A DNA stretch of 64,000 nt, from assembly GCF_009811795.1 (NCBI RefSeq), contig NZ_BLJE01000001.1, forward strand, positions 1,116,001 to 1,180,000, in the 5' to 3' direction. Position numbers and translations under genes: made by a program. The stretch's first letter is position 1. Each line of letters begins with the position of its first letter. This document shows positions 10,355 to 18,975 of this stretch, piece after piece. The DNA is from Litoreibacter roseus (GTDB taxonomy: Bacteria > Pseudomonadota > Alphaproteobacteria > Rhodobacterales > Rhodobacteraceae). The notes below the pieces were generated by a model. That model did no database searches and had not been told where the DNA came from. It saw nothing but the letters and a program-made list of their open reading frames with translations.

Positions 10355-11856
10355 AATATCTAGCCCTGACCACGGCAGCCATCGCGATGATCGCGACGGG
10401 CGCAACGGGTCAAGACCTGCGAATTGCATTGCAGTCTGACGCCGACATCCTGGACCCCGATCAGTCACGTACGTTTGTGGGACGGATTGTCTATGCCTCC
10501 CTCTGTGACAAGCTCGTGGACATCACGCCGGACCTTGAAATCATCCCGCAGTTGGCGACCGAATGGACAGTGGCGGAGGACGGTCTGTCCATTGAGATGA
10601 CGGTGCGGGAGGGCGTGGTGTTCCATGACGGTACCGCCTTCAACGCACAAGCGGTGGCGGATAACATCGAGCGATCCCAGACACTTGAGGAAAGCCGTCG
10701 GAAGTCAGAGCTGTCTTCTATCGCATCCGTGGACGTCACGGGGGACTACACCCTGACGCTCAATCTGACAGGGCCCGATGCCACCGTGATGGCGCAATTG
10801 GCAGACCGGGCGGGCATGATGGTGTCACCTGCTGCGGCAGCCGAGGCGGGGGCAGATTTTGGACTAGCCCCGGTCTGTTCTGGCCCCTTCACCTTCGGCG
10901 AACGCGTGGCGCAAGACCGTATCGTTCTCAACAAGTTCCAGGACTATTGGAACGTCGACGCAATCAATTTTGATAGCGTCACCTTCCTGCCTATTCCGGA
11001 CACCACAGTTCGGTTGGCCAACCTGCAATCAGGCGATATTCATATCCTTGAACGGCTCGCCCCCACGGATCTGGGACAAGCTGAAGCGGATCCGGATATC
11101 AATGTCGTCTCGGCTGTGTCCCTTGGCTATCAGGGTATCACGTTCAATGTCGGCAATGGCGACAAGGCGGACAATCCATTTGGGACCGACAAGCGTCTGC
11201 GTCAGGCGTTCAGCTATGCGATGGATCGGGACGCCATAAATCAGGTGGTGTTCGAGGGGGCATATGCGTCCGGCAATCAATCCTTCCCGCCCACATCCCC
11301 TTGGTACAACAGCGAATTCCCGATCGAAGCGCGCGACGTCGAGAAAGCAAAGGGCCTCTTGGACGAAGCTGGGTATCCCAACGGCGTTGATCTGACGGTA
11401 CAGGTGCCCAACACCACCATTCCGCTTCAATTGATGCAGGTTGTCCAAGCTATGGCCGCCGAAGCTGGCATCCGGGTCGAGATCGTCTCGAAGGAGTTCG
11501 CGACCCTTCTGGCGGATCAATCTGCAGGTGATTATCAAGCCAGCCAGATTGGCTGGTCGGGTCGGGTTGATCCGGACGGCAACATTCATCAGTTCGTGAC
11601 CACGGATGGCGGCATCAACGACAGCGGTTTCTCGAATCCTGCCGTCGATGAGGCGCTGAATGCGGCCCGGTCACAGGCCGACACAGCAGCCCGGAAGGCC
11701 CAGTACGATGCGGCGCGCGCCATTCTGATCGACGAAGCGCCGCTGGTGTACCTCTATCACCAAAGCTGGATTACGGCGCTTGATGCAGGGATCGAAGGGT
11801 TCACACCATATCCTGACGGGATGATCCGCCTCGAAGGTGTAACCCTCTCTGAATGA
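10351..11856 (+). CDS. Peptide-type ABC transporter substrate-binding protein
   Basis: A 501-residue SBP_bac_5 (family 5) periplasmic binding protein. The signal peptide MKYLALTTAAIAMIATGATG is followed by QDLRIALQSDADILDPD, the usual mature start. Family features include LVDITPDLEIIPQLATEWTV and LRQAFSYAMDRDAI. Family 5 proteins bind peptides, and also glutathione, nickel or opines, so the ligand cannot be read from the sequence. The gamma-glutamyltransferase downstream makes a gamma-glutamyl compound or glutathione-like substrate plausible, by inference only. Confidence 0.93.
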   Translation: MKYLALTTAAIAMIATGATGQDLRIALQSDADILDPDQSRTFVGRIVYASLCDKLVDITPDLEIIPQLATEWTVAEDGLSIEMTVREGVVFHDGTAFNAQAVADNIERSQTLEESRRKSELSSIASVDVTGDYTLTLNLTGPDATVMAQLADRAGMMVSPAAAAEAGADFGLAPVCSGPFTFGERVAQDRIVLNKFQDYWNVDAINFDSVTFLPIPDTTVRLANLQSGDIHILERLAPTDLGQAEADPDINVVSAVSLGYQGITFNVGNGDKADNPFGTDKRLRQAFSYAMDRDAINQVVFEGAYASGNQSFPPTSPWYNSEFPIEARDVEKAKGLLDEAGYPNGVDLTVQVPNTTIPLQLMQVVQAMAAEAGIRVEIVSKEFATLLADQSAGDYQASQIGWSGRVDPDGNIHQFVTTDGGINDSGFSNPAVDEALNAARSQADTAARKAQYDAARAILIDEAPLVYLYHQSWITALDAGIEGFTPYPDGMIRLEGVTLSE

Positions 11857-11909
11857 CTGGACCGTCTGGCTGCAGATAACGCAGCCGGACATCCGACAAG
11901 GGGCATTTC

Positions 11910-12854
11910 ATGCTGTCGTTCTTTCTCCGCCGTTTGGCTATCGCGATACCGACGATCCTCTTGATCTCGGTCTTCGTGTTTGCGTTGCAAAAGCTTTTGC
12001 CGGGCGATCCCTTATTGGTGTTGGCAGGGGAGGAGCGCGACCCGGAGGTCCTCGAATTTCTGCGCGAGAAATACCGGCTGAATGACCCGATCCCGATCCA
12101 GTATCTCGCGTGGGTCGGGAATGCACTACAGGGGGATCTGGGAACATCTTTCCGCACCAACCAGCCGGTGACTGAACTGATCGCAGAAAAACTTCCCGTC
12201 ACGATCCAACTGGCTGTGATGTCGCTGATCTTTGCAGTCCTGATCGGCATCCCGGCGGGCATCCTGTCTGCCTACCGCAAAGGGACGCTCACTGATTACG
12301 TGGCCAATGTCGTGGCGCTTTCGGGGCTGTCGATCCCGAACTTCTGGCTGGGGATCATGCTAATCCTGCTGGTGTCGGTGAAGTGGCAGCTGCTTCCCGC
12401 TTCGGGCTATGTCCCGCCGGGGGAGGATCTCTGGCAGTCTATCCGCACCATGATCATGCCCGCGTTCGTCTTGGGAACCGCGCTTGCGGCAACGCTGATG
12501 CGGCACACCCGGTCCGCGATGCTGGGTGTGCTGACCTCGGACTATATCCGCACCGCCCGCGCCAAGGGCTTGTCCGAACGAAGGGTCGTTTTCAAGCATG
12601 CCTTCCGCAACGCGTTGACCCCGATTGTAACCCTCACCGCGCTTCTGTTTGGGGAGTTGATCGCGGGCGCGGTTCTGACGGAGCAAATATTTACGATCCC
12701 CGGCTTCGGCAAACTGGTGGTCGATGCGGTATTCAACCGCGACTATGCGGTGGTTCAGGGTATCGTTCTGGTTACGGCCGTGGGCTTCATCTTAATGAAC
12801 CTGCTCGCGGACATGGCTTATTTCCTGCTCAATCCGCGGCTGAGAGGGGCGTAA
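11910..12854 (+). CDS. Peptide ABC transporter permease (DppB/OppB type)
   Basis: A 314-residue inner-membrane permease opening MLSFFLRRLAIAIPTILLIS, a standard DppB start, with about six membrane helices. The EAA loop that contacts the ATPases is seen in YIRTARAKGLSERRVVFKHA. It follows the binding-protein gene after 53 bases, and its TAA stop shares one base with the start of the second permease. Confidence 0.94.
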   Translation: MLSFFLRRLAIAIPTILLISVFVFALQKLLPGDPLLVLAGEERDPEVLEFLREKYRLNDPIPIQYLAWVGNALQGDLGTSFRTNQPVTELIAEKLPVTIQLAVMSLIFAVLIGIPAGILSAYRKGTLTDYVANVVALSGLSIPNFWLGIMLILLVSVKWQLLPASGYVPPGEDLWQSIRTMIMPAFVLGTALAATLMRHTRSAMLGVLTSDYIRTARAKGLSERRVVFKHAFRNALTPIVTLTALLFGELIAGAVLTEQIFTIPGFGKLVVDAVFNRDYAVVQGIVLVTAVGFILMNLLADMAYFLLNPRLRGA

Positions 12855-13723
12855 TGGCGCTGGTTGATCAAGACACCGCCGATCTTCCAGCGCCGGAGAA
12901 CCGGGTCTGGAAGAAGTTTCGCGGCCACAGTTCGGCGATGCTGGGCGGTGTTTTGGTGACCTTCTTTCTTGCCGTCGCACTGCTTGCGCCGATCCTGCCG
13001 ATCCCTGATCCGGCTGCAACCGATTGGGGCGCTGTCCGGCAGGCACCGTCGGCGGCGCATTGGATGGGAACCGACGAGATCGGTCGCGATGTTCTGTCCC
13101 GCATGATCTGGGGCGCGCAGGCCTCGCTGTTGGCGGGTGTTATTTCGGTTGGGATCGCCGTGATCATCGGCGTGCCGCTTGGTATCATAGCAGGCTATTT
13201 CGGCGGGTGGATCGACGCTGTTATTTCCCGCTGCACCGAGGCGCTTTTGGCGGCGCCCTTTCTGATCCTCGCGATTGCACTCGCGGCCTTTCTGGGACCA
13301 AGCCTGACAAATGCGATGATCGCAATCGGGATCTCGGCCACACCGCTGTTTATCCGTCTGACACGGGGCCAGGTCATCAATGTGAAAGTCGAAGACTACG
13401 TCGAGTCCGCCCGGGCCATCGGGTTGCCGACCCGCTTGATCCTGTCGCGCTACATCTTTCCAAACGTTCTGCCGCCGATCCTTGTGCAGGCCACGCTGAC
13501 GATCGCGACGGCTATCATTGCAGAGGCGTCCTTGTCGTTTCTGGGCCTCGGCCAACAACCGCCCGCGCCCAGTTGGGGCTCCATGCTGAACACGGCCAAG
13601 AACTTCCTCAACCAAGCGCCTTGGATGGCGCTGTACCCCGGTATCGCGATTTTCCTTGTGGTGCTGGGGTTCAACCTTCTAGGCGATGGTCTGCGCGACG
13701 CGCTCGACCCCCGCGAACACTGA
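12854..13723 (+). CDS. Peptide ABC transporter permease (DppC/OppC type)
   Basis: A 289-residue permease starting MALVDQDTADLPAPENRVWK at an ATG that shares one base with the previous stop. The reading frame is open far upstream, but that part only shadows the first permease. The DppC hallmarks are the N-terminal cytosolic stretch, HWMGTDEIGRDVLSRMIWGA after the first helix, and the EAA loop YVESARAIGLPTRLILSRYI. It forms the heterodimeric channel with the preceding permease. Confidence 0.94.
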   Translation: MALVDQDTADLPAPENRVWKKFRGHSSAMLGGVLVTFFLAVALLAPILPIPDPAATDWGAVRQAPSAAHWMGTDEIGRDVLSRMIWGAQASLLAGVISVGIAVIIGVPLGIIAGYFGGWIDAVISRCTEALLAAPFLILAIALAAFLGPSLTNAMIAIGISATPLFIRLTRGQVINVKVEDYVESARAIGLPTRLILSRYIFPNVLPPILVQATLTIATAIIAEASLSFLGLGQQPPAPSWGSMLNTAKNFLNQAPWMALYPGIAIFLVVLGFNLLGDGLRDALDPREH

Positions 13724-13733
13724 GAGGCACCTT

Positions 13734-15521
13734 ATGGCATTCACAACCCGACCGGAAATACGCGGCACGTTTGGCGTTGTCACATCGACGCACTGGATCG
13801 CGTCGGCCGTGGGCATGTCGATCCTTGAGCGCGGTGGGAATGCGTTTGATGCAGCCGTTGCGACCGGCCTCACCTTGCAGGTTGTGGAACCCCACCTCAA
13901 CGGCCCGGCCGGCGATATGCCCGCGATTTTCCAGAAGGCCGGGGAAGCGGTGCAGGTCCTTTGCGCCCAAGCCCCGGCACCTGCCGGGGCTACTTTGGAA
14001 CACTACCGTGCGCAAGGTCTGACCCTGATACCGGGATCCGGCCATTTGGCGACTGTCATTCCCGGCGCGTTCGACGGCTGGATGCTGATGCTGCGTGACC
14101 ACGGCACCATGGACCTGCGGGACGTGCTTGATCCAGCGATTTCCTATGCGCGGGAAGGCCATCCGATCCTGCCACGTGTGGCCAACACCATCGCTGGACT
14201 TGCTGAATATTTCGCTGAGCACTGGCCCAGCAGCGCGGCCGTCTGGATGCCTGATGGTGTCGCGCCCGATGCCCATACATTGTTCAAGAACCCGGATCTT
14301 GCCCACACGTATACGCGCTTGGTCGAGGCGGGTGAGGCCGCGGGGGCAGACCGCATCCAGCAGATCGACACTGCTCGCAAGGAGTGGGCGTCGGGCTTCG
14401 TGGCGGAGGCGATCGATGCCTATGTGGACGACGCAGAGGTGATGGATGTCTCCGGCACGAAGCACAAGGGGGTCTTGACCAAGGCCGATATGGCGAACTG
14501 GTCTGCGGCCTATGAACCTTCCTTGTCCTACACCTACGAAGGGTGGACGGTTCACAAAACGCAGGCCTGGTCTCAAGGGCCGGTTCTTTTGCAGGCCTTG
14601 GCGATCCTAAAGCACCATGACATCGCAGGGATGGATCCGTTGGGGGCGGATTTTGTCCATACGGTGATCGAGGCCATCAAGCTGGCCTATGCGGACCGGG
14701 AGGCTTACTACGGCGACCCGCGTCACAACGACATTCCCATCGAGCAACTTTTGTCAGACAGCTATAACGCCGAGCGGGCCGCGCTGATTGGTTCAGAGGC
14801 CAGCACAGAACACCGCCCCGGTCGCATCGCCGGATTTGAGCATCTGGCCGATGCCTACATAGACCGCGCGACCCGTGATTTTGGCGCCGTCGATGCCGCA
14901 CCGCAAGAACCCACGATGGCCCATTTGACGGAGAAGCGCGGCGACACGGTTCACCTCGATATCATTGACCGTTGGGGAAACATGGTCGCGGCCACGCCGT
15001 CGGGCGGGTGGCTGCAATCAAACCCGGTTGTGCCGGGGCTGGGATTTCCATTGAATTCACGCGCGCAGATGTTCTGGCTGGAAGAGGGACTTCCAAATTC
15101 ACTTGCCCCGGGACGCCGACCCCGGACGACGTTGACCCCGTCGCTCGCGGTGCACGAAGATGGTCGGCGGATGGTGTTCGGCACACCGGGTGGTGACCAA
15201 CAGGATCAGTGGCAATTGATCTGGTTCCTGCGTTTCGTCCATTGGAACATGGAGCTTCAGGCGTGTATCGACGCTCCGCTGTTTCACTCTATGCATTTTC
15301 AGGGCTCCTTTTACCCGAGGGCAACCAAGCCCGGTGAAATGATGGCGGAGCCAGGGTTTGGCGATGCGGTTATCGATGATTTGCGCGCGCGTGGTCACGT
15401 TGTGCAGGTTGCAGAACCGTGGTCCGTAGGTCGTCTGACCGCCGCGCTTCGGGATCCGGACGGTGTCCTGCGCGCCGCCGCGACACCGCGTCTTATGCAA
15501 GCCTATGCGGTTGGCCGATGA
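13734..15521 (+). CDS. Gamma-glutamyltransferase family protein
   Basis: A 595-residue member of the N-terminal nucleophile (Ntn) gamma-glutamyltranspeptidase family. The large-subunit part begins GTFGVVTSTHWIASAVGMSI and has ILERGGNAFDAAVATGL. The processing threonine is likely the T of GDTVHLDIIDRWGNMV, where GGT enzymes self-cleave to expose the nucleophile. No signal peptide is visible, unlike E. coli Ggt, suggesting a cytosolic YwrD-like enzyme. ATG at 13734 has GAGAGG upstream. Co-transcription with the peptide importer suggests it processes the imported compound. Confidence 0.88.
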   Translation: MAFTTRPEIRGTFGVVTSTHWIASAVGMSILERGGNAFDAAVATGLTLQVVEPHLNGPAGDMPAIFQKAGEAVQVLCAQAPAPAGATLEHYRAQGLTLIPGSGHLATVIPGAFDGWMLMLRDHGTMDLRDVLDPAISYAREGHPILPRVANTIAGLAEYFAEHWPSSAAVWMPDGVAPDAHTLFKNPDLAHTYTRLVEAGEAAGADRIQQIDTARKEWASGFVAEAIDAYVDDAEVMDVSGTKHKGVLTKADMANWSAAYEPSLSYTYEGWTVHKTQAWSQGPVLLQALAILKHHDIAGMDPLGADFVHTVIEAIKLAYADREAYYGDPRHNDIPIEQLLSDSYNAERAALIGSEASTEHRPGRIAGFEHLADAYIDRATRDFGAVDAAPQEPTMAHLTEKRGDTVHLDIIDRWGNMVAATPSGGWLQSNPVVPGLGFPLNSRAQMFWLEEGLPNSLAPGRRPRTTLTPSLAVHEDGRRMVFGTPGGDQQDQWQLIWFLRFVHWNMELQACIDAPLFHSMHFQGSFYPRATKPGEMMAEPGFGDAVIDDLRARGHVVQVAEPWSVGRLTAALRDPDGVLRAAATPRLMQAYAVGR

Positions 15522-16264
15522 CCTGGAGCCTGATCGCACGTGATGGCGATGAGATCGGCCTTACCGTCGCCTCGAAGTTCTTCGCTTGCGGCGCGGTCGT
15601 GCCCTATGTCGGTCCACGCACCGCCGTCGCAAGTCAGGCGTTCTGTAATCCTGTCTGGGGCACAGAGGGGCAGACGCGGCTTGAGACGGAGGATGCTCAT
15701 GACGTGCTGGCTGATTTCGTCGCGCGCGATAAGGGGCAGACGATCCGTCAGGCGCACATAATGGACGCAAGCGGCGTATTCGCGGCCCACACCGGCGCGG
15801 ATTGCGTCGATTGGGCGGGCCATCTTATCGGCAAGGATCACTCCGTTGCCGGGAACATGCTGGCAGGTCCGGAGGTGGTCGAGGTGACATCCGAGGTGTT
15901 TCTGTCCACGACCGGTCCGCTCGCGACACGGATGATCACAGCAATGCAGGCGGGTGAGGCCGCGGGCGGTGACAAACGGGGTCGGCAGGCCGCGGGCCTT
16001 ACAATTCACCGTGGCGAGCAGCATCCATGGCTGTCGCTGCGTGCTGACGACCATGCCGATCCCTTGGGCGAACTCGACAGACTTTGGCAGGTGGCGCAGG
16101 AGCGATACGTCCACTTTGCGCTCGGCATGCCAACTGAGGCGAACTTTTCTGGCAGCCCGACGCGGGATCATATTGATGCCGCTATTGCCGAAGCGGAAGC
16201 GCGTCGGGTATCGCAAGGGCGAAGCAGTTCGTCACACGCGGTCGACCATGACACAGCCACTTAA
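15518..16264 (+). CDS. DUF1028 family protein (putative Ntn-hydrolase fold)
   Basis: A 248-residue protein beginning MTWSLIARDGDEIGLTVASK. DUF1028 is recognised by this opening, by the FFACGAVVPYVGPRTAVASQAF segment and by the later VAGNMLAGPEVV and GDKRGRQAAGL motifs. From family knowledge DUF1028 is grouped with Ntn hydrolases, as is the GGT encoded before it, so both may act on the same amide-bearing compound. It shares ATGA with the GGT stop and overlaps the GntR gene by 17 bases. Exact reaction unknown. Confidence 0.85.
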   Translation: MTWSLIARDGDEIGLTVASKFFACGAVVPYVGPRTAVASQAFCNPVWGTEGQTRLETEDAHDVLADFVARDKGQTIRQAHIMDASGVFAAHTGADCVDWAGHLIGKDHSVAGNMLAGPEVVEVTSEVFLSTTGPLATRMITAMQAGEAAGGDKRGRQAAGLTIHRGEQHPWLSLRADDHADPLGELDRLWQVAQERYVHFALGMPTEANFSGSPTRDHIDAAIAEAEARRVSQGRSSSSHAVDHDTAT

Positions 16265-16931
16265 ACTCCGCCTCATGGCGCTGATCGAGGCGGAATTGCC
16301 CGCTGACGGTCGGTTGCCCACGGAACGCGCGCTGGCGGAACGGTTCAACACCTCACGCAGGTTGGTGCGGCAGGCGCTTGACCAGCTGGAGGTCGAGGGG
16401 TTGGTGTGGCGCAAGCAGGGCTCCGGCACGTATGCAGGCCAGCCACAGGATCCGACCGGTGATCTGGCCGCGCGGATCGCGGGTGAAACGGACCCCATTC
16501 AGGTGATGGAGGCCCGCTTGTGCATCGAACCTGAACTGGCGGCCCTCTGCGCCGTTCGAATGACCGACGATGAGATTACGCGCCTGCGCACGCTTGCAAC
16601 ACGACAGGTCGCGGCAGATGCGCAGACGATAGAGCTGTGGGACGGCGCCTTACACCGGCTGATTGCGCAATGTGCTCGCAACCGCCCGCTTCTGACGGCC
16701 TTCGCATTGCTGGATCGCATCCGATCCAATCCGGATTGGGTGGCGGTGCGCGCCCGTGCGCGGAGCAGATCGTCTATGGCGGTGCCGCACAGTGAACATG
16801 AGGTTCTTATCAACGCCATTGCGGCGCGGAACCCTCATGCGGCGCGCCAAGCGATGCACGACCATCTATCGGCCCGTTTCATGGCGCTTCAGGCGGAATT
16901 TGACGGGACCACGCGCGAAGCCGGCGAGTGA
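16248..16931 (+). CDS. GntR family transcriptional regulator (FCD subfamily)
   Basis: A 227-residue regulator with an N-terminal winged helix (LPTERALAERFNTSRRLVRQALDQLE region, residues about 15-60, then GSGTYAG) and an all-helical FCD effector domain marked by VMEARLCIEPELAALCA and HSEHEVLINAIAARN with its metal- and ligand-site histidines. The start at 16248 is chosen because the open frame upstream only shadows DUF1028. It ends the peptide-transport operon and probably controls it in response to the substrate or a metabolite. Confidence 0.92.
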   Translation: MTQPLKLRLMALIEAELPADGRLPTERALAERFNTSRRLVRQALDQLEVEGLVWRKQGSGTYAGQPQDPTGDLAARIAGETDPIQVMEARLCIEPELAALCAVRMTDDEITRLRTLATRQVAADAQTIELWDGALHRLIAQCARNRPLLTAFALLDRIRSNPDWVAVRARARSRSSMAVPHSEHEVLINAIAARNPHAARQAMHDHLSARFMALQAEFDGTTREAGE

Positions 16932-17075
16932 GAGGTGCGCAAGACTGTGTGGACCTGGGCACTGGTTTCACGATGCAGCGTGATGATGGTTTTTGATATC
17001 CGCAGTTGCGATAAATCTCTTGAATCGCATCGAACTAACACTTGAAGGCTCTTATCGGACTTCAGTAAATTCAGT

Positions 17076-17414
17076 CTATGCGCGCTTGATCACGCCGATC
17101 GCGTCAAGTTCGGCCTCAAATGCGCTGAGGTCGCTGTCAAAGGATGTGGCCTTTATTGCGTCGAAACGCTTACGGAGTTTTGCTTTCTCGGCACCTTTGC
17201 AGTCGTTCCATGGGCGGCCCTGCAATGCCATCACCAGTACATAGTAGCCGATGAAATGAGGCTTACTGCCGGTTTCCAGTAGCCTGGCATAGGCCTTGTC
17301 TGCGCCAAGTTCGCGAAGCGCCTCGGCGGATGTAATGCCCGCGCGCGTCAGTGCTGCCTCGTAGGCAGGACCAAGATTTTTGATCGATGACACCGGTTCG
17401 GACATGGGCGTCAT
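17076..17414 (-). CDS. TfoX C-terminal domain protein
   Basis: A small protein of about 110 residues matching the TfoX C-terminal domain: SSIKNLGPAYEAALTRAGI, then a helix-hairpin-helix-like SAEALRELGADKAYARL segment, and LMALQGRPWND-like sequence near the middle. It lacks the N-terminal TfoX half, as do many stand-alone members. Start is ambiguous between 17414 (MTPMSEP) and 17405 (MSEP). Such stand-alone proteins have no settled function; competence regulation should not be assumed. Confidence 0.8.
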   Translation of the reverse strand: MTPMSEPVSSIKNLGPAYEAALTRAGITSAEALRELGADKAYARLLETGSKPHFIGYYVLVMALQGRPWNDCKGAEKAKLRKRFDAIKATSFDSDLSAFEAELDAIGVIKRA

Positions 17415-17468
17415 GATACAGCAGACATTCGACCTTTGACCAGCCTGTCGTCCTGAGGGCGCGACGTC

Positions 17469-17609
17469 TTAAATTGCCGCCCAATCCCGGAAGATCACTT
17501 CGGGCAGATCTTTGTCGTCGTCTTTTCCTGTAAAGTCGGTACGAACATCTTTGGTGTCCTGCGCGTCGACTTTATGCTCCGTCTCATCTCGTTGTGTCTC
17601 GTTTTCCAT
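17469..17609 (-). CDS. Small acidic hypothetical protein (46 residues)
   Basis: A short open frame with a good ribosome site (GAAAGG, eight bases before the ATG at 17609) encodes 46 residues starting MENETQRDETEHKVDAQDTK and ending DLPEVIFRDWAAI. It is strongly hydrophilic and acidic, with a run of aspartates in the middle and a short hydrophobic end. I do not recognise a family. It fills most of an otherwise empty 319-base gap and has a hairpin in its leader, which supports a real gene. Confidence 0.55.
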   Translation of the reverse strand: MENETQRDETEHKVDAQDTKDVRTDFTGKDDDKDLPEVIFRDWAAI

Positions 17610-17632
17610 TGGACATACCTTTCACTACACAG

Positions 17633-17648
17633 CCGATGGTTGCATCGG
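17633..17648. repeat. Hairpin in leader of the 46-residue protein gene
   Basis: CCGATG, four bases, CATCGG forms a perfect 6-bp hairpin lying 24 bases before the start of the small acidic gene on the minus strand. There is no T tract, so it is not a terminator. It could be part of the mRNA leader or a protein-binding site. Confidence 0.4.
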
Positions 17649-17733
17649 TGACATCAGTATGTCCCAATTCATTGAAGAAACCGCTTCACAATTGAGGTGT
17701 TTGTCGCAGATTTGACGCGTTTTTTATAAACAA

Positions 17734-18975
17734 TCAGCCAGCTGAGCCCCGAAAGTCCTTCGGTTTGAGACTATGTCGGGCCAATTTGTCATAAAACGTC
17801 TTTCGCGGAAGGCCCAATGCCTCGGCTGTTTCGGAGGCTTTTCCGTTCCGGCGGCGCAGTGCTTCGGACAATACCAGCTTTTCGAAAGCGTCCATTTGTT
17901 CTGCCAGCGTATGATCGCTTTGAACATCTGTAGGTGTTGCTGTCCCCATTGCAAAATTGTTCGCATGGTTGCGAAGTTCCGGCAGGTTTTCGGGCCAGTT
18001 TCGCGCCAAAACGTCTGAAAACACGTCGTCCGGGATGTTGGGCATATGCTTGTTCATGTTCCGGGCTGCCTGACGGACCAAAGACTCGAAAAGATCGTGC
18101 AGGTCCTCCTTGCGCCGCGACAGGGTCGGTATTTCGATCCGGATCGTGTCCAAAGCAAAGAACAGATCGCTGGCCAGTCCCTGGTTGCGCAGAATGTCCA
18201 AAGGCGGGCAGGCGGAGGCCAGAACGCGCAGGTGTTTGTGTGTGTCCATCAGCGAAATCAACGCGTCGTGTTGATCTGCGGTCGCCAGGTCCAGATGTTT
18301 GATCGACAGATCAAACGGGCCGTCCGGCACGTCCAGATGGGCCAGCTGCGTCGCGCTCAGCTCGCGCATGGAATACGGGCGGAAGGCGCGGGGCCTTGGC
18401 ATCAGGCTGTGAAGCGTGAAGGCCGCGAGCCGCTTGCCCACGCCGGGCTGCCCCCAAAAATACACATGGGACGACATCTCTGCGGCTTGGCGCAAGTCCG
18501 CGCGCAGTTTTTCGGTCACGGCAGACGGGCCCGGAAAATTCTGTGCGGCAGCGTCCCCGTTTTTTAACTTCGTCTCCAGATGGCGAGAGCGCAGCACAAG
18601 CTGCCGGTGGTCAATCGCACGGTTCAGGACCTCCAGCAATTTTTCGGGCGGGCACGGTTTTTGCAGGAAATCATAAGCGCCTTCGGCCATCGCGCGCACA
18701 GCCATTGGCACATCGCCTTCGCCAGTGAGCAAGATCACAGGAAGCTCCGGATCAATCTCTTTGACCCATGCAAGCACATCGAACCCGTCCCGACCGGGCA
18801 TCCGAATGTCGCTCACCACGACGCCCGGATAAGTGTCTGCGATCTGTGGTTTCGCCGCGACCAAACTGCCACTTTGAGTGACGTTGATGTTTTCAAGTTC
18901 CAAGGATTGGGTCAGGGAACGCCGCAAGACGGCGTCGTCCTCAATCAGGAAGACATATTTGTTAAAGGTCGGCAT
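17734..18975 (-). CDS. dctD: DctD-like response regulator with degenerate AAA domain
   Basis: A 413-residue response regulator with a receiver domain (phospho-acceptor D56 in VSDIRMPG), a central AAA-like region (about 140-365) and a C-terminal Fis-type helix-turn-helix (ASETAEALGLPRKTFYDKLA). Walker A is altered to GQPGVGKRL. The GAFTGA sigma-54 loop and the Walker B GGTLFLDE segment are absent, and the usual DLYYRLN arginine region reads DLFFALD. It therefore probably cannot drive sigma-54 polymerase. It overlaps dctB by 1 base and likely controls the divergent TRAP genes. Confidence 0.88.
   Translation of the reverse strand: MPTFNKYVFLIEDDAVLRRSLTQSLELENINVTQSGSLVAAKPQIADTYPGVVVSDIRMPGRDGFDVLAWVKEIDPELPVILLTGEGDVPMAVRAMAEGAYDFLQKPCPPEKLLEVLNRAIDHRQLVLRSRHLETKLKNGDAAAQNFPGPSAVTEKLRADLRQAAEMSSHVYFWGQPGVGKRLAAFTLHSLMPRPRAFRPYSMRELSATQLAHLDVPDGPFDLSIKHLDLATADQHDALISLMDTHKHLRVLASACPPLDILRNQGLASDLFFALDTIRIEIPTLSRRKEDLHDLFESLVRQAARNMNKHMPNIPDDVFSDVLARNWPENLPELRNHANNFAMGTATPTDVQSDHTLAEQMDAFEKLVLSEALRRRNGKASETAEALGLPRKTFYDKLARHSLKPKDFRGSAG

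Noticed and set aside
16968-16983. Weak hairpin TCACG-6-CGTGA after the GntR gene followed by a short T run
   Set aside because: Only five base pairs, and the T run is offset by several bases; not strong enough to call a terminator.
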